Assembly: GCA_005402585.1 (NCBI GenBank)
Contig: BIFP01000015.1
Span: 82,150 to 146,149 of the forward strand
Direction: 5' to 3'
Origin: Micromonosporaceae bacterium KJ-029
GTDB taxonomy: Bacteria > Actinomycetota > Actinomycetes > Mycobacteriales > Micromonosporaceae
DNA length: 64,000 bases
Shown here piece by piece: positions 24,346-33,137 of this stretch. Each line of letters begins with the position of its first letter. Position 1 is the stretch's first letter. The notes under the pieces were generated by a model, which did not search any database, was not told the origin of the DNA, and saw nothing but the letters and a program-made list of their open reading frames with translations. Made by a program: the position numbers and the translations under genes.

Positions 24346-25518
24346 TCAGAGCAGCTCGACGATTGTCGCGTTGGCCATCCCGCCGCCCTCGCACATGGTC
24401 TGCAGGCCGTACCGGATCCCGTTGTCGCGCATGTGGGCGAGCATCGTCGTCATGATCCGGGCGCCCGAGCCGCCGAGCGGGTGGCCGAGGGCGATCGCCC
24501 CACCCCGTGGGTTGAGCCGCTCCGGCTCCGCCTCGGTCTCCGCCAGCCAGGCCAGCGGCACCGGGGCGAACGCCTCGTTCACCTCGTACACCCCGATCTC
24601 CTCGATGCCCAGCCCCGCGCGGCGCAGTGCCTTCGCGGTTGCCGGGATCGGGGCGGTGAGCATGGCGACCGGGTCGTCGGCGGCGACCACGGCGGTGTGC
24701 ACCCGCGCCAGTGGGCGCAGCCCGTGCCGGCTGGCCCACTCGCTCGTGGTGACCGCGAGCGCCGCGGCACCGTCGGAGATCTGGGAGGCGGAGCCGGCGG
24801 TGACCACGCCGTCCGGGCGGAACGGGGTGGGTAGCTCGCCGAGCTTCTCCAGCGAGGTGTCGCGCCGGACGCCCTCGTCGGCGGCGAACTTGCCGCCGTC
24901 GGCCAGCGCCACCGGGGCCAGCTCGGCCTCGAACGCACCGGCGTCCTGAGCGGCGGCGGCCTTCTCGTGGCTGGCCAGGGCGAACTCGTCGAGCTGGGTG
25001 CGGGACAGCCGCCAGCGCTGGGCGATCAGCTCCGCGCCGACACCCTGGTTGAACGGCAGCGGGGAATCCTCGGCGACGCCCGCCACACCCCGGTAGCGGG
25101 CCAGGATCTGCTCGCTGAACGGCATCCCGCCGGCCACGCTGGAGCCCATCGGCACCCGGGTCATCGACTCGACGCCGCCCGCGACGACCAGGTCCGCCTG
25201 GCCGGAGAGCACGGTGGCGGCGGCGAAGTGAAGCGCCTGCTGACTGGAGCCGCACTGCCGGTCCAGGGTGGTGCCGGGCACCGACTCGGGCCAGCCGGCG
25301 GCCAGTACCGCGTTGCGGGCCACGTTCCACGACTGCTCGCCGACCTGGGAGACGCAGCCCCACACCACGTCGTCGACCTGGGCCGGATCGATGCCGGTGC
25401 GCTCGGCGAGGGCCCGCAGCACGTGCGCCGACAGGTCCACCGGGTGCACGCTGGCCAGGCTGCCCTTGCGCCGCCCGACCGGGGTACGAACCGCACCGAC
25501 GATAACCGCGTCACTCAT
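24346..25518 (-). CDS. Acetyl-CoA acyltransferase (thiolase)
   Basis: 390 residues, typical for thiolases. Nucleophilic Cys in TLDRQCGSSQQALHFA, the GGVESMTRVPMGS signature, GHPLGGSGARI with the catalytic His, and the second Cys in CEGGGMANATIVELL. It catalyses CoA-dependent cleavage of 3-ketoacyl-CoA or the reverse condensation. The RVPMGS and long central loop suggest a beta-oxidation or steroid-type thiolase rather than PHB-type PhaA, but this is tentative. ATG 25518 with a G-rich ribosome site; divergent from a PH-domain protein gene. Confidence 0.92.
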   Translation of the reverse strand: MSDAVIVGAVRTPVGRRKGSLASVHPVDLSAHVLRALAERTGIDPAQVDDVVWGCVSQVGEQSWNVARNAVLAAGWPESVPGTTLDRQCGSSQQALHFAAATVLSGQADLVVAGGVESMTRVPMGSSVAGGMPFSEQILARYRGVAGVAEDSPLPFNQGVGAELIAQRWRLSRTQLDEFALASHEKAAAAQDAGAFEAELAPVALADGGKFAADEGVRRDTSLEKLGELPTPFRPDGVVTAGSASQISDGAAALAVTTSEWASRHGLRPLARVHTAVVAADDPVAMLTAPIPATAKALRRAGLGIEEIGVYEVNEAFAPVPLAWLAETEAEPERLNPRGGAIALGHPLGGSGARIMTTMLAHMRDNGIRYGLQTMCEGGGMANATIVELL

Positions 25519-25559
25519 GTCTACCCCCCGGTAACTTGGGCTGGCCCCGATCCTACGCC

Positions 25560-25598
25560 CATGCCGGCGTACCGTCCGTCCACGCCGACGCTGGCATG
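25560..25598. promoter_or_regulatory. Inverted repeat in a divergent promoter
   Basis: CATGCCGGCG (25560-25569) and CGCTGGCATG (25589-25598) are complementary at 9 of 10 positions with a 19-nt spacer, ending 9 nt before the PH-domain gene start. Could be an operator or a leader hairpin. Confidence 0.35.
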
Positions 25599-25606
25599 CT
25601 GGTCCC

Positions 25607-26038
25607 GTGCCATTCGAGACGATCACGAGACAGTGGCGGGTGCCCCCGGCCGTGCCGGTGGTCAAGCTGGGCGCGGCGGGCGTCGTGCTCGCCCTGGGGC
25701 TGCTGCTCGCCGGGGGTGATCTGCTCCGGCCGGTGCTCGGCGCGCTGGCCGCCGCGGTCCTCGCCGGCTGGGGAGCGCGTGACCTGCTCGCACCGGTACG
25801 GCTCGCGGTGGACGCGGACGGGATCACCGTGCCGGCGGGGTGGACCGGGCGGCGGCACGTGCCCTGGCCGGCGGTCGAGACCATCCGGGTGGACCGCCGG
25901 CCCGGACGCGCGCTCGCCGGGCCCGTACTGGAGATCGACGCGGGCGACTCACTGCATCTGTTCAGCCGCAACGACCTCGGTGCGGATCCCGTCGAGGTCG
26001 CCGACGCGCTGCTCGCCGCCCGACCGCCGGCGGGCTGA
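25607..26038 (+). CDS. Small membrane protein with bacterial PH domain
   Basis: 143 residues. Two hydrophobic helices (about 20-60: VVKLGAAGVVLALGLLLAG and LGALAAAVLAGW) precede a beta-rich domain (LAVDADGITVPAGW, VPWPAVETIRVDRR, LEIDAGDSLHLFSR) with the layout of the actinobacterial PH-domain family related to the mycobacterial low-molecular-weight antigen CFP-6. Function unknown. GTG start at 25607. Confidence 0.75.
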   Translation: MPFETITRQWRVPPAVPVVKLGAAGVVLALGLLLAGGDLLRPVLGALAAAVLAGWGARDLLAPVRLAVDADGITVPAGWTGRRHVPWPAVETIRVDRRPGRALAGPVLEIDAGDSLHLFSRNDLGADPVEVADALLAARPPAG

Positions 26039-26071
26039 GCCCGCGGTCACGCCGGCGGCGTCACCCCCAGC

Positions 26072-26983
26072 TCAGCCGAGCAGCGCGGCGGTCCGGACCA
26101 GGGCCAGCCCGAGCAACGCGACCAGGATGAGCGCGCCGCCGGCGACCTGCACCAGCGTCCGGTTCGACCGCGGGGCGTACGCCAGCGCCAGGGCCATGAG
26201 GGCGCCGAAGACCAGGCCGCCCAGGTGACCGGCGATGGAGATGTGCGGCACGGTGAACGTGAAGATCAGGTTGATCACCAGGATGGGCAGGATGGCCGAG
26301 GTGTCCCGGCCCAGCCGCCGCATGATCACGAAGGTCGCCGCGAAGAGGCCGAAGATGGCGGTGGAGGCGCCGGCCGACATCTGGTTGGGCGCGCTGAACA
26401 CGTACACGGCGACGTTGCCGCCGAACCCGGCGATGAGATAGAGCGCGGTGAAACGCAGCGGCCCGAGCACCGCCTCCAGCGACCGCCCGAGCACCCACAG
26501 CGCCCACATGTTGAGCAGCAGGTGCACCACGCCGTAGTGCAGGAACATCGCGGTGATCAGGCGGTACCACTGACCCTCGGCGACCCCGCCGATGGTGCCG
26601 TCGGCGAACATCGCCCGGCCCAGCACGGCACCCCATTCGGTCAGCGGGGTGCCGCCACCGAGCAGGCCGCCGAAGCCGGCGCCGCCGGCCGCCGCGTCCC
26701 CGCCCCGGTCCGAGGCGATGGAGAGCAGCATGACCAGCACGTTGATGGCGATCAGCGCCTTAGTGACGTAGCCGTGCCGGCCGGCGGCACCGCCACCGAA
26801 GGCGGTACGCGCCGGCCGCACACCACGGCGGCCCTCCGCCACGCACTCCGGGCACTGGAACCCGACCGATGCCTCGCGCATGCAGTCCGGGCAGATCGAC
26901 CGGTCGCACCGGGTGCATCGGACGTACGTCTCCCGGCCGGGGTGGCGGTAGCAGGCCGGGGTGGTCGGCGGGGACTCGCTCAC
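26072..26983 (-). CDS. Rhomboid-family intramembrane serine protease with N-terminal zinc-binding domain
   Basis: 303 residues. Residues 11-47 hold a B-box-like zinc site (CYRH, CTRC, CPDC, CPEC). Six to seven membrane helices follow. The catalytic Ser lies in SAGASTAIFGLFAA (GxST rather than the usual GxSG) and the His in IAGHLGGLVFGALMA; HYGVVHLLLNMWALWVLG is the conserved second-helix motif. Rhomboids cleave membrane helices within the bilayer. The N-terminal zinc module is common in actinobacterial rhomboids and may present substrates. GTG start at 26983. Confidence 0.9.
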   Translation of the reverse strand: MSESPPTTPACYRHPGRETYVRCTRCDRSICPDCMREASVGFQCPECVAEGRRGVRPARTAFGGGAAGRHGYVTKALIAINVLVMLLSIASDRGGDAAAGGAGFGGLLGGGTPLTEWGAVLGRAMFADGTIGGVAEGQWYRLITAMFLHYGVVHLLLNMWALWVLGRSLEAVLGPLRFTALYLIAGFGGNVAVYVFSAPNQMSAGASTAIFGLFAATFVIMRRLGRDTSAILPILVINLIFTFTVPHISIAGHLGGLVFGALMALALAYAPRSNRTLVQVAGGALILVALLGLALVRTAALLG

Positions 26984-27122
26984 CGCTGACCCCAGGTGCC
27001 CGAGCGCTCAGTCATGCGAGCAAAGGTACCTTGGTCCACCAATCAGGCCGACCAGGCCGCGTTCAGGCCGGTCCCGACCCGCCGCGCCCAGGCCCGGCCG
27101 GCGGGCGTGACCTCGACCCGCG

Positions 27123-27650
27123 TCACGCCGAACGCTCGACCTCGACGCGCTCGATGACGACGTCCTGCAGCGGCCGGTCGCTCGGGCCGGTCGGGGTGTT
27201 GGCGATCGCCTCGACGACCTTCACGGACTGCTCGTCGGCCACCTGGCCGAAGATGGTGTGCCGGTTGTTCAGGTGCGGCGTCGGCGAGACGGTGATGAAG
27301 AACTGCGAGCCGTTGGTGCCGGGCCCGGCGTTCGCCATCGCCAGCAGGTACGGCCGGTCGAAGCGCAGCTCGGGGTGGAACTCGTCGGCGAAGGTGTAAC
27401 CCGGGCCGCCGCGCCCGGTGCCGGTGGGGTCACCCATCTGGATCATGAAGCCGCTGATCACCCGGTGCGAGATGGTGCCGTCGTAGTACGGGCCGCTGCC
27501 CGGCTTCCCGGTCCGCGGGTCGGTGAACTCGCGCGTGCCCTCGGCCAGTTCCACGAAGTTGCGGACGGTCTTCGGCGCGTGGTGGGGGAAAAGCTCCAGC
27601 CGGATCGGACCGGCGTTGGTGTGCAGAGTGGCGTAGACAGCCTCGGCCAC
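27123..27650 (-). CDS. Cyclophilin-type peptidyl-prolyl cis-trans isomerase
   Basis: 175 residues, no signal peptide, so cytoplasmic. Catalytic and binding residues of cyclophilins are present: HRVISGFMIQMGDPTGTG (catalytic Arg), GTNGSQFFIT, and HLNNRHTIFGQV. It speeds prolyl isomerisation during folding. GTG 27650 follows an AAGGAG ribosome site. Confidence 0.95.
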   Translation of the reverse strand: MAEAVYATLHTNAGPIRLELFPHHAPKTVRNFVELAEGTREFTDPRTGKPGSGPYYDGTISHRVISGFMIQMGDPTGTGRGGPGYTFADEFHPELRFDRPYLLAMANAGPGTNGSQFFITVSPTPHLNNRHTIFGQVADEQSVKVVEAIANTPTGPSDRPLQDVVIERVEVERSA

Positions 27651-27766
27651 GGGTACTCCTTACTCGTTGGTCAGTTCCATGCGGATCCTCCCATGTGCCC
27701 GATCTGGATATGCGGAGGCATCCGAAGGTGGAGGATGAGAGGGAGCAACTCCCAGGAGGTGGGACC

Positions 27767-28516
27767 GTGTTTGGAATCGGGCGGCGCAAGACCCAGGGAC
27801 AGTTGGCCAGGGCCGAACTGAATCGCGGCGTCGGTCACCTGAGGCAGGCCGCCACGCACGCGGCGAGGGGCGCCGGCGCTACGGTCGGCCCGCGGGTCCA
27901 CGCGGCCCGTGTCGCGGTGGCGCCGACCGCCGTCATGGTCCGGGACCGCGCGTCGAGCGGTCTCGCGACGACCGCCGCGGCGCTCGCGCCCCTGGCTCTG
28001 GCCGTGCGCAACGCGCAGGCCGAGGCGGCCGGCAGAGCCGCTGCGGGAAAGAAGGCCGCCACCGCCAAGCAGGCCGCGGTCACCAGAAAGGTCAAGGCGA
28101 AGAACATGAAGGCGAAGAAGAAGTCCCGCCGCAACGGGACCATGATGGCTGGCCTGCTCGCCGCTGGCGCGGTGGCCGGGCTGGCCGGCGCGATGGCTTT
28201 GCGGCGCTACCGCGAGCAGCAGGTGTGGGCGGAGTACGACGCCGGCACCTCGCTGGAACCGATGCGGGACGAGGTGGAGACCATCGAGGTACGCACCGCC
28301 GGCCCGGCCGGTGCGAGCAGGGAGCCGGCCGGTGCGAGCAAGGAGTCGGCCACGGCGGGCAAGGCGGCGAGCGGGAACGGCGCCGCCACCAAGCCGGCCC
28401 CCTCGTCCAAGGTCACCCCGACCGACCAGGTCCCGTCGGTCGCCGAAGGCGCCCGCGACACCACCGGTCGGCCCGCCGACAACCTCACCAAGGCCGTCCA
28501 CAAGTCACGCTCCTGA
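27767..28516 (+). CDS. Basic membrane-associated hypothetical protein with Lys/Ala-rich region
   Basis: 249 residues from GTG 27767, fixed by a perfect AGGAGGTG ribosome site at 27754-27761; the frame is open further upstream to 27695. The N-terminal third is basic and helical, residues about 105-130 are Lys-rich (AAGKKAATAKQAAVTRKVK), residues about 128-150 are hydrophobic (TMMAGLLAAGAVAGLAGAMA) and could cross the membrane, and the tail is Ser/Ala/Pro-rich and disordered. This resembles DUF5324-like actinobacterial proteins in layout. No function known. Confidence 0.7.
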   Translation: MFGIGRRKTQGQLARAELNRGVGHLRQAATHAARGAGATVGPRVHAARVAVAPTAVMVRDRASSGLATTAAALAPLALAVRNAQAEAAGRAAAGKKAATAKQAAVTRKVKAKNMKAKKKSRRNGTMMAGLLAAGAVAGLAGAMALRRYREQQVWAEYDAGTSLEPMRDEVETIEVRTAGPAGASREPAGASKESATAGKAASGNGAATKPAPSSKVTPTDQVPSVAEGARDTTGRPADNLTKAVHKSRS

Positions 28517-28552
28517 CTCCGCACCCGCCTCCGGCTCGGGGCCGCGCGGGGG

Positions 28553-29746
28553 CTAGAGCCAGTCGTTGCGGCGGAACCAGCGGTAGAGGGTGAGCGAGAT
28601 GGTGAGCATCAGGGCCAGGACGACCGGGTAGCCGTAGGTCATCTTCAGCTCGGGCATGAAATCGAAGTTCATGCCGTAGATGCCTGCGATCGCCGTCCAC
28701 ACGGCGGCGATGGCGGCCCATGCGGCGATCTTGCGCATGTCGTTGTTCTGGTCGACCGTCACCTGGGCCAGCCGCGCCTGGAGGATCGAGTTCAGCAGGT
28801 CGTCGTACGAGTTGACCTGCTCCACGGTGCGGCTGAGGTGGTCCTGCACGTCGCGGAAGTAACGGCGTACCTCCTTGGGCACGTCGCGGTTCATCTGAGT
28901 GGTGAGCGCCAGCAGCGGGCGCTGCAACGGCATCACCGCTCGCTTGAACTCCACCAGTTCCCGCTTCAGCTGGTAGATCCGCTGGATCCGGCCGCTGGCC
29001 TGGCGGTCGAAGACCTCCGTCTCCAGCACGTCCATGTCGTCCTCGAGCTGGTCGGCCACCTCCAGGTAGAGGTCGACCACCCGGTCGGTGATCGCGTACG
29101 CGACCGCCCAGGGTCCGTGCAGCAGCAACTCCTGCCGGGCCTCCAGTTCCTCCCGCACGGGGGCGAGCCGGCAGGCGTCCCCGTGCCGGACGCTGATCAG
29201 GAAGTGCGGGCCGATGAAGAGCATCACCTGCCCGGTCTCCACGACCTCGGAGTTCTCGGTCAGCTCGGTGTGCTCGCAGTACCGGGCGGTCCGCAACACC
29301 AGGAAGCTGACCTCGCCGAAGCGCTCCAACTTGGGCCGCTGCTGGGCCTTGACCGCGTCCTCCACCGCCAGCTCGTGCAGCCCGTAGGTGTCGGCGATCT
29401 CGGTCATCTCGGCCAGTTCCGGCTCGTGCAGCCCGAGCCAGACGAAGCCGGTCTCGGCGCGGCGGGCCGCGTCCAGCGCCTCCGCGTAGTCCCACTCACC
29501 GGCCTGCCGCCGGCCGTCGAGGTAGAGCGCGCAGTCGACCACCGCGCTGCGTCGCGGCCCGGCCGGTGGCTCCGTACCCTGCGACCCGTCGGGGTTGAGC
29601 CGGCGGGTCACCGCGCGTACCGGAGACCAGTTCCGGGGCCGCAGCACCCGGCCACCGTTCGAGGATCCCGCCCGACCGCCGTCGGGGGACGCCGTCCGGT
29701 CGCCGTTGGTGGAGGTCCCCGGCCCCCGCTGCATCCGATCCGTCAT
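28553..29746 (-). CDS. corA: CorA-family magnesium/cobalt transporter
   Basis: 397 residues; typical members have about 320-370, and the extra length is a disordered Gly/Arg/Ser N-terminus (1-70). The cytoplasmic domain is followed by two C-terminal helices with the selectivity motif YGMNF (in IYGMNFDFMPEL) and a basic C-terminal end (RWFRRNDWL). It forms pentameric Mg2+ or Co2+ channels. ATG 29746 is chosen because GGGAGGGGG precedes it; the frame continues upstream to 29998 without ribosome support. Confidence 0.92.
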   Translation of the reverse strand: MTDRMQRGPGTSTNGDRTASPDGGRAGSSNGGRVLRPRNWSPVRAVTRRLNPDGSQGTEPPAGPRRSAVVDCALYLDGRRQAGEWDYAEALDAARRAETGFVWLGLHEPELAEMTEIADTYGLHELAVEDAVKAQQRPKLERFGEVSFLVLRTARYCEHTELTENSEVVETGQVMLFIGPHFLISVRHGDACRLAPVREELEARQELLLHGPWAVAYAITDRVVDLYLEVADQLEDDMDVLETEVFDRQASGRIQRIYQLKRELVEFKRAVMPLQRPLLALTTQMNRDVPKEVRRYFRDVQDHLSRTVEQVNSYDDLLNSILQARLAQVTVDQNNDMRKIAAWAAIAAVWTAIAGIYGMNFDFMPELKMTYGYPVVLALMLTISLTLYRWFRRNDWL

Positions 29747-30073
29747 CACGCCCCCTCCCGTGCCTTGCTGCGGCTTGCAGGGTACGCCGCCGAACTGATC
29801 ATGAGGGGCGGCGCCGGACGGACCGGACCGCATCAGGGGGGTGAGGGGGCGATCCGGCCCGCCCGGCGCCTTGGGGGCGGGGGTTGTGCTGGCCGCGTCA
29901 CACCGGCGTGCGGGCGGCCGAGCCGCGCCGAGGGTGCGGCCGCAGCGGCCGGAGCCGGCGTGACCTTCAGTACGCGTGGTGAGTGACGCTCGCAGCATTG
30001 TGAGCCGCGAGCCGCCCCAGTGGGAGTCCTGGGGCGGCTGGGATCGCCGTTCTGTCAGAAACCCGACAGAAAA
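29747..30073. other. Intergenic region of 327 nt with one hairpin
   Basis: No gene is supported here. It includes the corA leader on its left side and a perfect 10-bp hairpin AGCCGCCCCA/TGGGGCGGCT at 30010-30019 and 30030-30039, which lies 35 nt past the stop of the aminotransferase and is probably its terminator. A single arm of the GATCATGAGG family occurs near 29797. Confidence 0.6.
30010..30039 (-). terminator. Hairpin terminator of the aminotransferase gene
   Basis: Perfect 10-bp stem (30010-30019 with 30030-30039) and 10-nt loop, downstream of the aminotransferase reading leftward. Confidence 0.6.
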
Positions 30074-31168
30074 TCAGCCACGGACAGCTTCCATCGCCTC
30101 GGCCAGCCGCCGGACGCCCTCGTCGATCCGGTCCGCGGTCACCGCCGAGTAGGCCAGCCGGAGCGCGTGCCGGCCACCGTCCACGACGAAGTCGCTGCCC
30201 TTGACCACCGCGACACCGCGCTCGGCCGCCGCCGGAGCCAGCTTCTCGACCGGGACGTCCTCGGGCAGCTCGATCCAGAGGAAGTAACCGCCGTCCGGCT
30301 CCACGAACCGGGCCTCGGGAATGTGCCGCCGCAGCGAATCGCCCAGCACCCGGGCCCGCTCACCGAGGGCCGCCCGGACCGTGTCGATCGAGCGCTCGAT
30401 GTCGCCCGACACGCAGAACTGGTGCACGATCGCCTGGGAGACCATGCCCGGGGAGATGTAGAGACTGGTCGCCTTCTTCGCGATGTCGCCGATCAGGTCG
30501 GCCGGGCCCACCAGGTAGCCCACCCGCACCCCGGGGCAGACCGTCTTGGTGAAGCTGGAGGCGTGCACGACGACGCCGCGGGTGTCCATCGACAGCATCG
30601 ACGGCAGCGGCTCGCCACGGAACCGGATGTCGGCGTACGGGTCGTCCTCGAAGATCGTGAAGCCGTACTCGGCGGCGAGGTCGAGCAGTTCGCGGCGCTT
30701 GTCCAGGGAGAGCGTCACGCCGGCCGGGTTCTGGTAGTTCGGGATGACGTGCGCGAGCCGGGGACGGATCCCGGTCTCCAGCAGCTTGCGCAGCTCGGCG
30801 GTGTCCAGGCCGTCCGGCTGGATGGTGACGGCGTGCAGCTGGCTGCCCATCTGCTGGAGGTTGAGCAGGGTCCGGTCGTAGGTCGGGCGCTCCACCACCA
30901 CCGCGTCACCGGGACGGACCAGGTGGTCGAAGAGGAAGGCGTCGGCCTGCAACGAGCCGTTGGTGACCAACACCTGCTCGGCCTCGACCCCGTGCTTCTC
31001 GGCGATCCACTTTCGGAGCGGGAGATAGCCGACGGAGGTACCGTACGCGGTCACCCCGGCGGGGTCGGCGTCGAAGGCGCGGACGGCGGCGGCCTTGAGC
31101 CCCTCGACATCGACGATGTCCAGTGAGGGGGCGCCACGGGCGAACGAGATCAGCTGCTCGGCGGTCAT
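30074..31168 (-). CDS. PLP-dependent class I/II aminotransferase (LysN/2-aminoadipate type)
   Basis: 364 residues. Fold type I landmarks: FARGAPSLD, VTNGSLQADAFLFDHL, IPNYQNPAGVTL (PLP-ring Asn), IFEDDPYADIRF (Asp to pyridine N), and the Schiff-base Lys in SSFTKTVCPGVRVGYLVG. The NYQNPAG and DDPYAD motifs place it with the 2-aminoadipate/aromatic aminotransferase and MocR-type branch, without the MocR DNA-binding domain. Specific amino acid substrate unknown. Confidence 0.88.
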   Translation of the reverse strand: MTAEQLISFARGAPSLDIVDVEGLKAAAVRAFDADPAGVTAYGTSVGYLPLRKWIAEKHGVEAEQVLVTNGSLQADAFLFDHLVRPGDAVVVERPTYDRTLLNLQQMGSQLHAVTIQPDGLDTAELRKLLETGIRPRLAHVIPNYQNPAGVTLSLDKRRELLDLAAEYGFTIFEDDPYADIRFRGEPLPSMLSMDTRGVVVHASSFTKTVCPGVRVGYLVGPADLIGDIAKKATSLYISPGMVSQAIVHQFCVSGDIERSIDTVRAALGERARVLGDSLRRHIPEARFVEPDGGYFLWIELPEDVPVEKLAPAAAERGVAVVKGSDFVVDGGRHALRLAYSAVTADRIDEGVRRLAEAMEAVRG

Positions 31169-31353
31169 GGCTGTTCAGCGTACGGGCGGTGGCGGGGCGT
31201 AGGCGCACGGCACGGCGATGTCCGCATCCTGAGCCACCGGGTCGGGTGAAGCCGGACCGTCCGGCCGTCGCCACGGTCGCCCCGGCCATCGCGACAGACC
31301 GGTCCGGAAGGCCGAGTGCTCAGGTCCGGCCGGTCCGCCAGGTCAGGGCCGGT

Positions 31354-31746
31354 TCAGCCGGTGCCGACCATCCGGCTGGCCGCCCACACCCGCATGATGT
31401 CGCGTACGGAGATCACTCCGGCCACCTCCCGGCCGTCCAGGACCACCAGGTGCCGGAAACCGCCCCGGGCCATCGCCACGGCCGCCTCCTCGATCGTCCA
31501 CTCCGGCCCGGCGTAGACCACGTCCCAGGTCAGGTGGGCGCCGGTTCGTTCGACGTCGCAGTCCAGCCCGGCGCCGATCGCGTTGAGCACGTCGCGTTCG
31601 GTCATGATCCCGATTCCCTCGGAATCCGGGTCGATCACCACGGCCGAGCCGATGCCCCGTTCCGACATCATCCGCGCCGCGTGGCGGAGGGTGTGCTCCG
31701 GGCCGACCACGAGGACTTCACTGGACATCGCTTCCCGTACCTGCAT
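31354..31746 (-). CDS. Tandem CBS-domain protein
   Basis: 130 residues made of two CBS motifs (GSAVVIDPDSEGIGIMTERD and RHLVVLDGREVAGVISVRD), each ending in the ...T/S-x-R-D ribose-binding pattern. Such stand-alone pairs bind adenosine nucleotides and act as energy sensors. ATG 31746 is chosen because AAAGGGG stands 7 nt before it; GTG at 31749 is also possible. The gap to the NUDIX gene is divergent. Confidence 0.9.
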   Translation of the reverse strand: MQVREAMSSEVLVVGPEHTLRHAARMMSERGIGSAVVIDPDSEGIGIMTERDVLNAIGAGLDCDVERTGAHLTWDVVYAGPEWTIEEAAVAMARGGFRHLVVLDGREVAGVISVRDIMRVWAASRMVGTG

Positions 31747-31862
31747 CACACATCACCCCTTTGGGACGGCGGCACACGGTTACCCGCAATGGTGAGCCCA
31801 GCGGGTTTCCAGGACAAGACCGGACAGCGGCGTGGCGGACGACCGACGGCTACTGTTTCGAG

Positions 31863-32312
31863 GTGTCCACCGAGCCGCTGCGCTGCGCCGGAGCGCTGAT
31901 CGTCGCCCCCGACGGGCGCATCTTCTTCCAGCGCCGCTCCCCGCACCGGCGCCTCTTCCCCAACTGCTGGGACATCGTCGGCGGGCACCTCGAACCGGGG
32001 GAGAGCGTCGAGGAGGCCCTGCGCCGGGAGGTCACCGAGGAGACCGGCTGGCACGTGTCGGAGATCGTCGGCCCGGTCGGCGAGTACCACTACGTCGGCG
32101 ACGATGGCCTGGCCCGGATCGAGAGCGACTGGCTGATCCGGGTCGACGGCGACCTGACCGCACCCGTGCTGGAGGCGGGCAAGCACACCGAGTACCGCTG
32201 GCTCGGCCCCGACGACGTCGACCTGCTGGACGAGCACCGCGACGTCAACGACGGCCTGATCCGGCAGATCGCGGAGCGGGCCTTCACCATCCTGCGGTCG
32301 ATCGGTTCGTGA
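31863..32312 (+). CDS. NUDIX hydrolase
   Basis: 149 residues from GTG 31863 (open frame continues to 31761). The Nudix box is intact: GGHLEPGESVEEALRREVTE followed by ETGW (G-x5-E-x7-REVTEETGW). It hydrolyses a nucleoside diphosphate linked to some moiety; the substrate is not predictable. Its TGA overlaps the GTG of the next gene, so both are co-translated. Confidence 0.88.
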   Translation: MSTEPLRCAGALIVAPDGRIFFQRRSPHRRLFPNCWDIVGGHLEPGESVEEALRREVTEETGWHVSEIVGPVGEYHYVGDDGLARIESDWLIRVDGDLTAPVLEAGKHTEYRWLGPDDVDLLDEHRDVNDGLIRQIAERAFTILRSIGS

Positions 32313-33097
32313 GCGACAACGTCGGGCTCGCCCCGCACCGGTTCGCCGGGTTGGTCGCCCCCGCCGTCGACCGGGCCTTCGTCGCGGCGATGCGCGCCGG
32401 GCAGGAAGGCGGCGCCGAGCTGAGCCAACGGTACGGCGGCCCGTCGGCCACCGCTTTCCTGGTGGAGCTGCGGACCCGGCTGGCCGCGCCGGGCGGCACG
32501 GTCGACGGGCCGGGTTTCGCCGCCGTCACCCGCTACCGGGATCCGACCGCCTGCCAGCGCACGATGGACCGGCACGTCGCGTACGGGATGATCCACCGGC
32601 GGTCGGACGGCGGGCTCGCGGCCACCGAACGCGGAGCGGCCTTCCTCGCCGAGCTGTACCAGTTGCACGCCGAGGTGGCCGCAGAACTCTGGGCCGGGCA
32701 GGACGACCGGGTGCTCCGGCTGACGGAGGCGACCGGCCGACTGCTGGCCGCCGCGCTGGCACCGGACACGCACGCGGGCGGCGGCGCCGTGGACGGCGCC
32801 GGGCCGGTGGGCGGGGCGTTCAGCGCGTTGGCGCCCCCGTACGAGCCGGACGGCACCCCGGCCGGCGTCCTGCTACTCAACCGGCTCGGCGCGCTGCGGC
32901 ACCACCGGGCCGACGCGCACGCCGCCGTGTGGGCCGCCGCGGGGTACACCGCGACGAGCATCGTCGAGCTGCCCGACGGGACGCAACGGCGGGCCATCGA
33001 GCTGGCGACCGACCGGCAGGCGGCCGGCCCGTACGCGGCGCTGACCCCCGACGAACGGCTGGCGATGCTCGCCGACCTGGCGGCGCTGCCCGGCTGA
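32309..33097 (+). CDS. Hypothetical helical protein, SCO6745-like
   Basis: 262 residues starting at GTG 32309, overlapping the NUDIX stop (GTGA). Mostly helical; the middle (TACQRTMDRHVAYGMIHRRSDGG) reads like a winged-helix unit and the C-terminal part (LGALRHHRADAHAAVWAAAGYTA) resembles SCO6745-type actinobacterial proteins of unknown function. No catalytic motif seen. A 40-nt gap separates it from the cytidylyltransferase cassette. Confidence 0.65.
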   Translation: MSDNVGLAPHRFAGLVAPAVDRAFVAAMRAGQEGGAELSQRYGGPSATAFLVELRTRLAAPGGTVDGPGFAAVTRYRDPTACQRTMDRHVAYGMIHRRSDGGLAATERGAAFLAELYQLHAEVAAELWAGQDDRVLRLTEATGRLLAAALAPDTHAGGGAVDGAGPVGGAFSALAPPYEPDGTPAGVLLLNRLGALRHHRADAHAAVWAAAGYTATSIVELPDGTQRRAIELATDRQAAGPYAALTPDERLAMLADLAALPG

Positions 33098-33137
33098 CCC
33101 CCGGCAGCGGCTTCCCGGGCGGCGCTATCCTCCTTCG

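Noticed and set aside
22440..24455. Very long open frame opposite the two-component, hypothetical and kinase-like genes
   Set aside because: Composition is shadow-like (His/Gln/Arg/Gly-rich), it crosses several good genes, and high GC suppresses stop codons. The same applies to 38193-40922 and 44063-46255 on the reverse strand and 20293-21891 on the forward strand.
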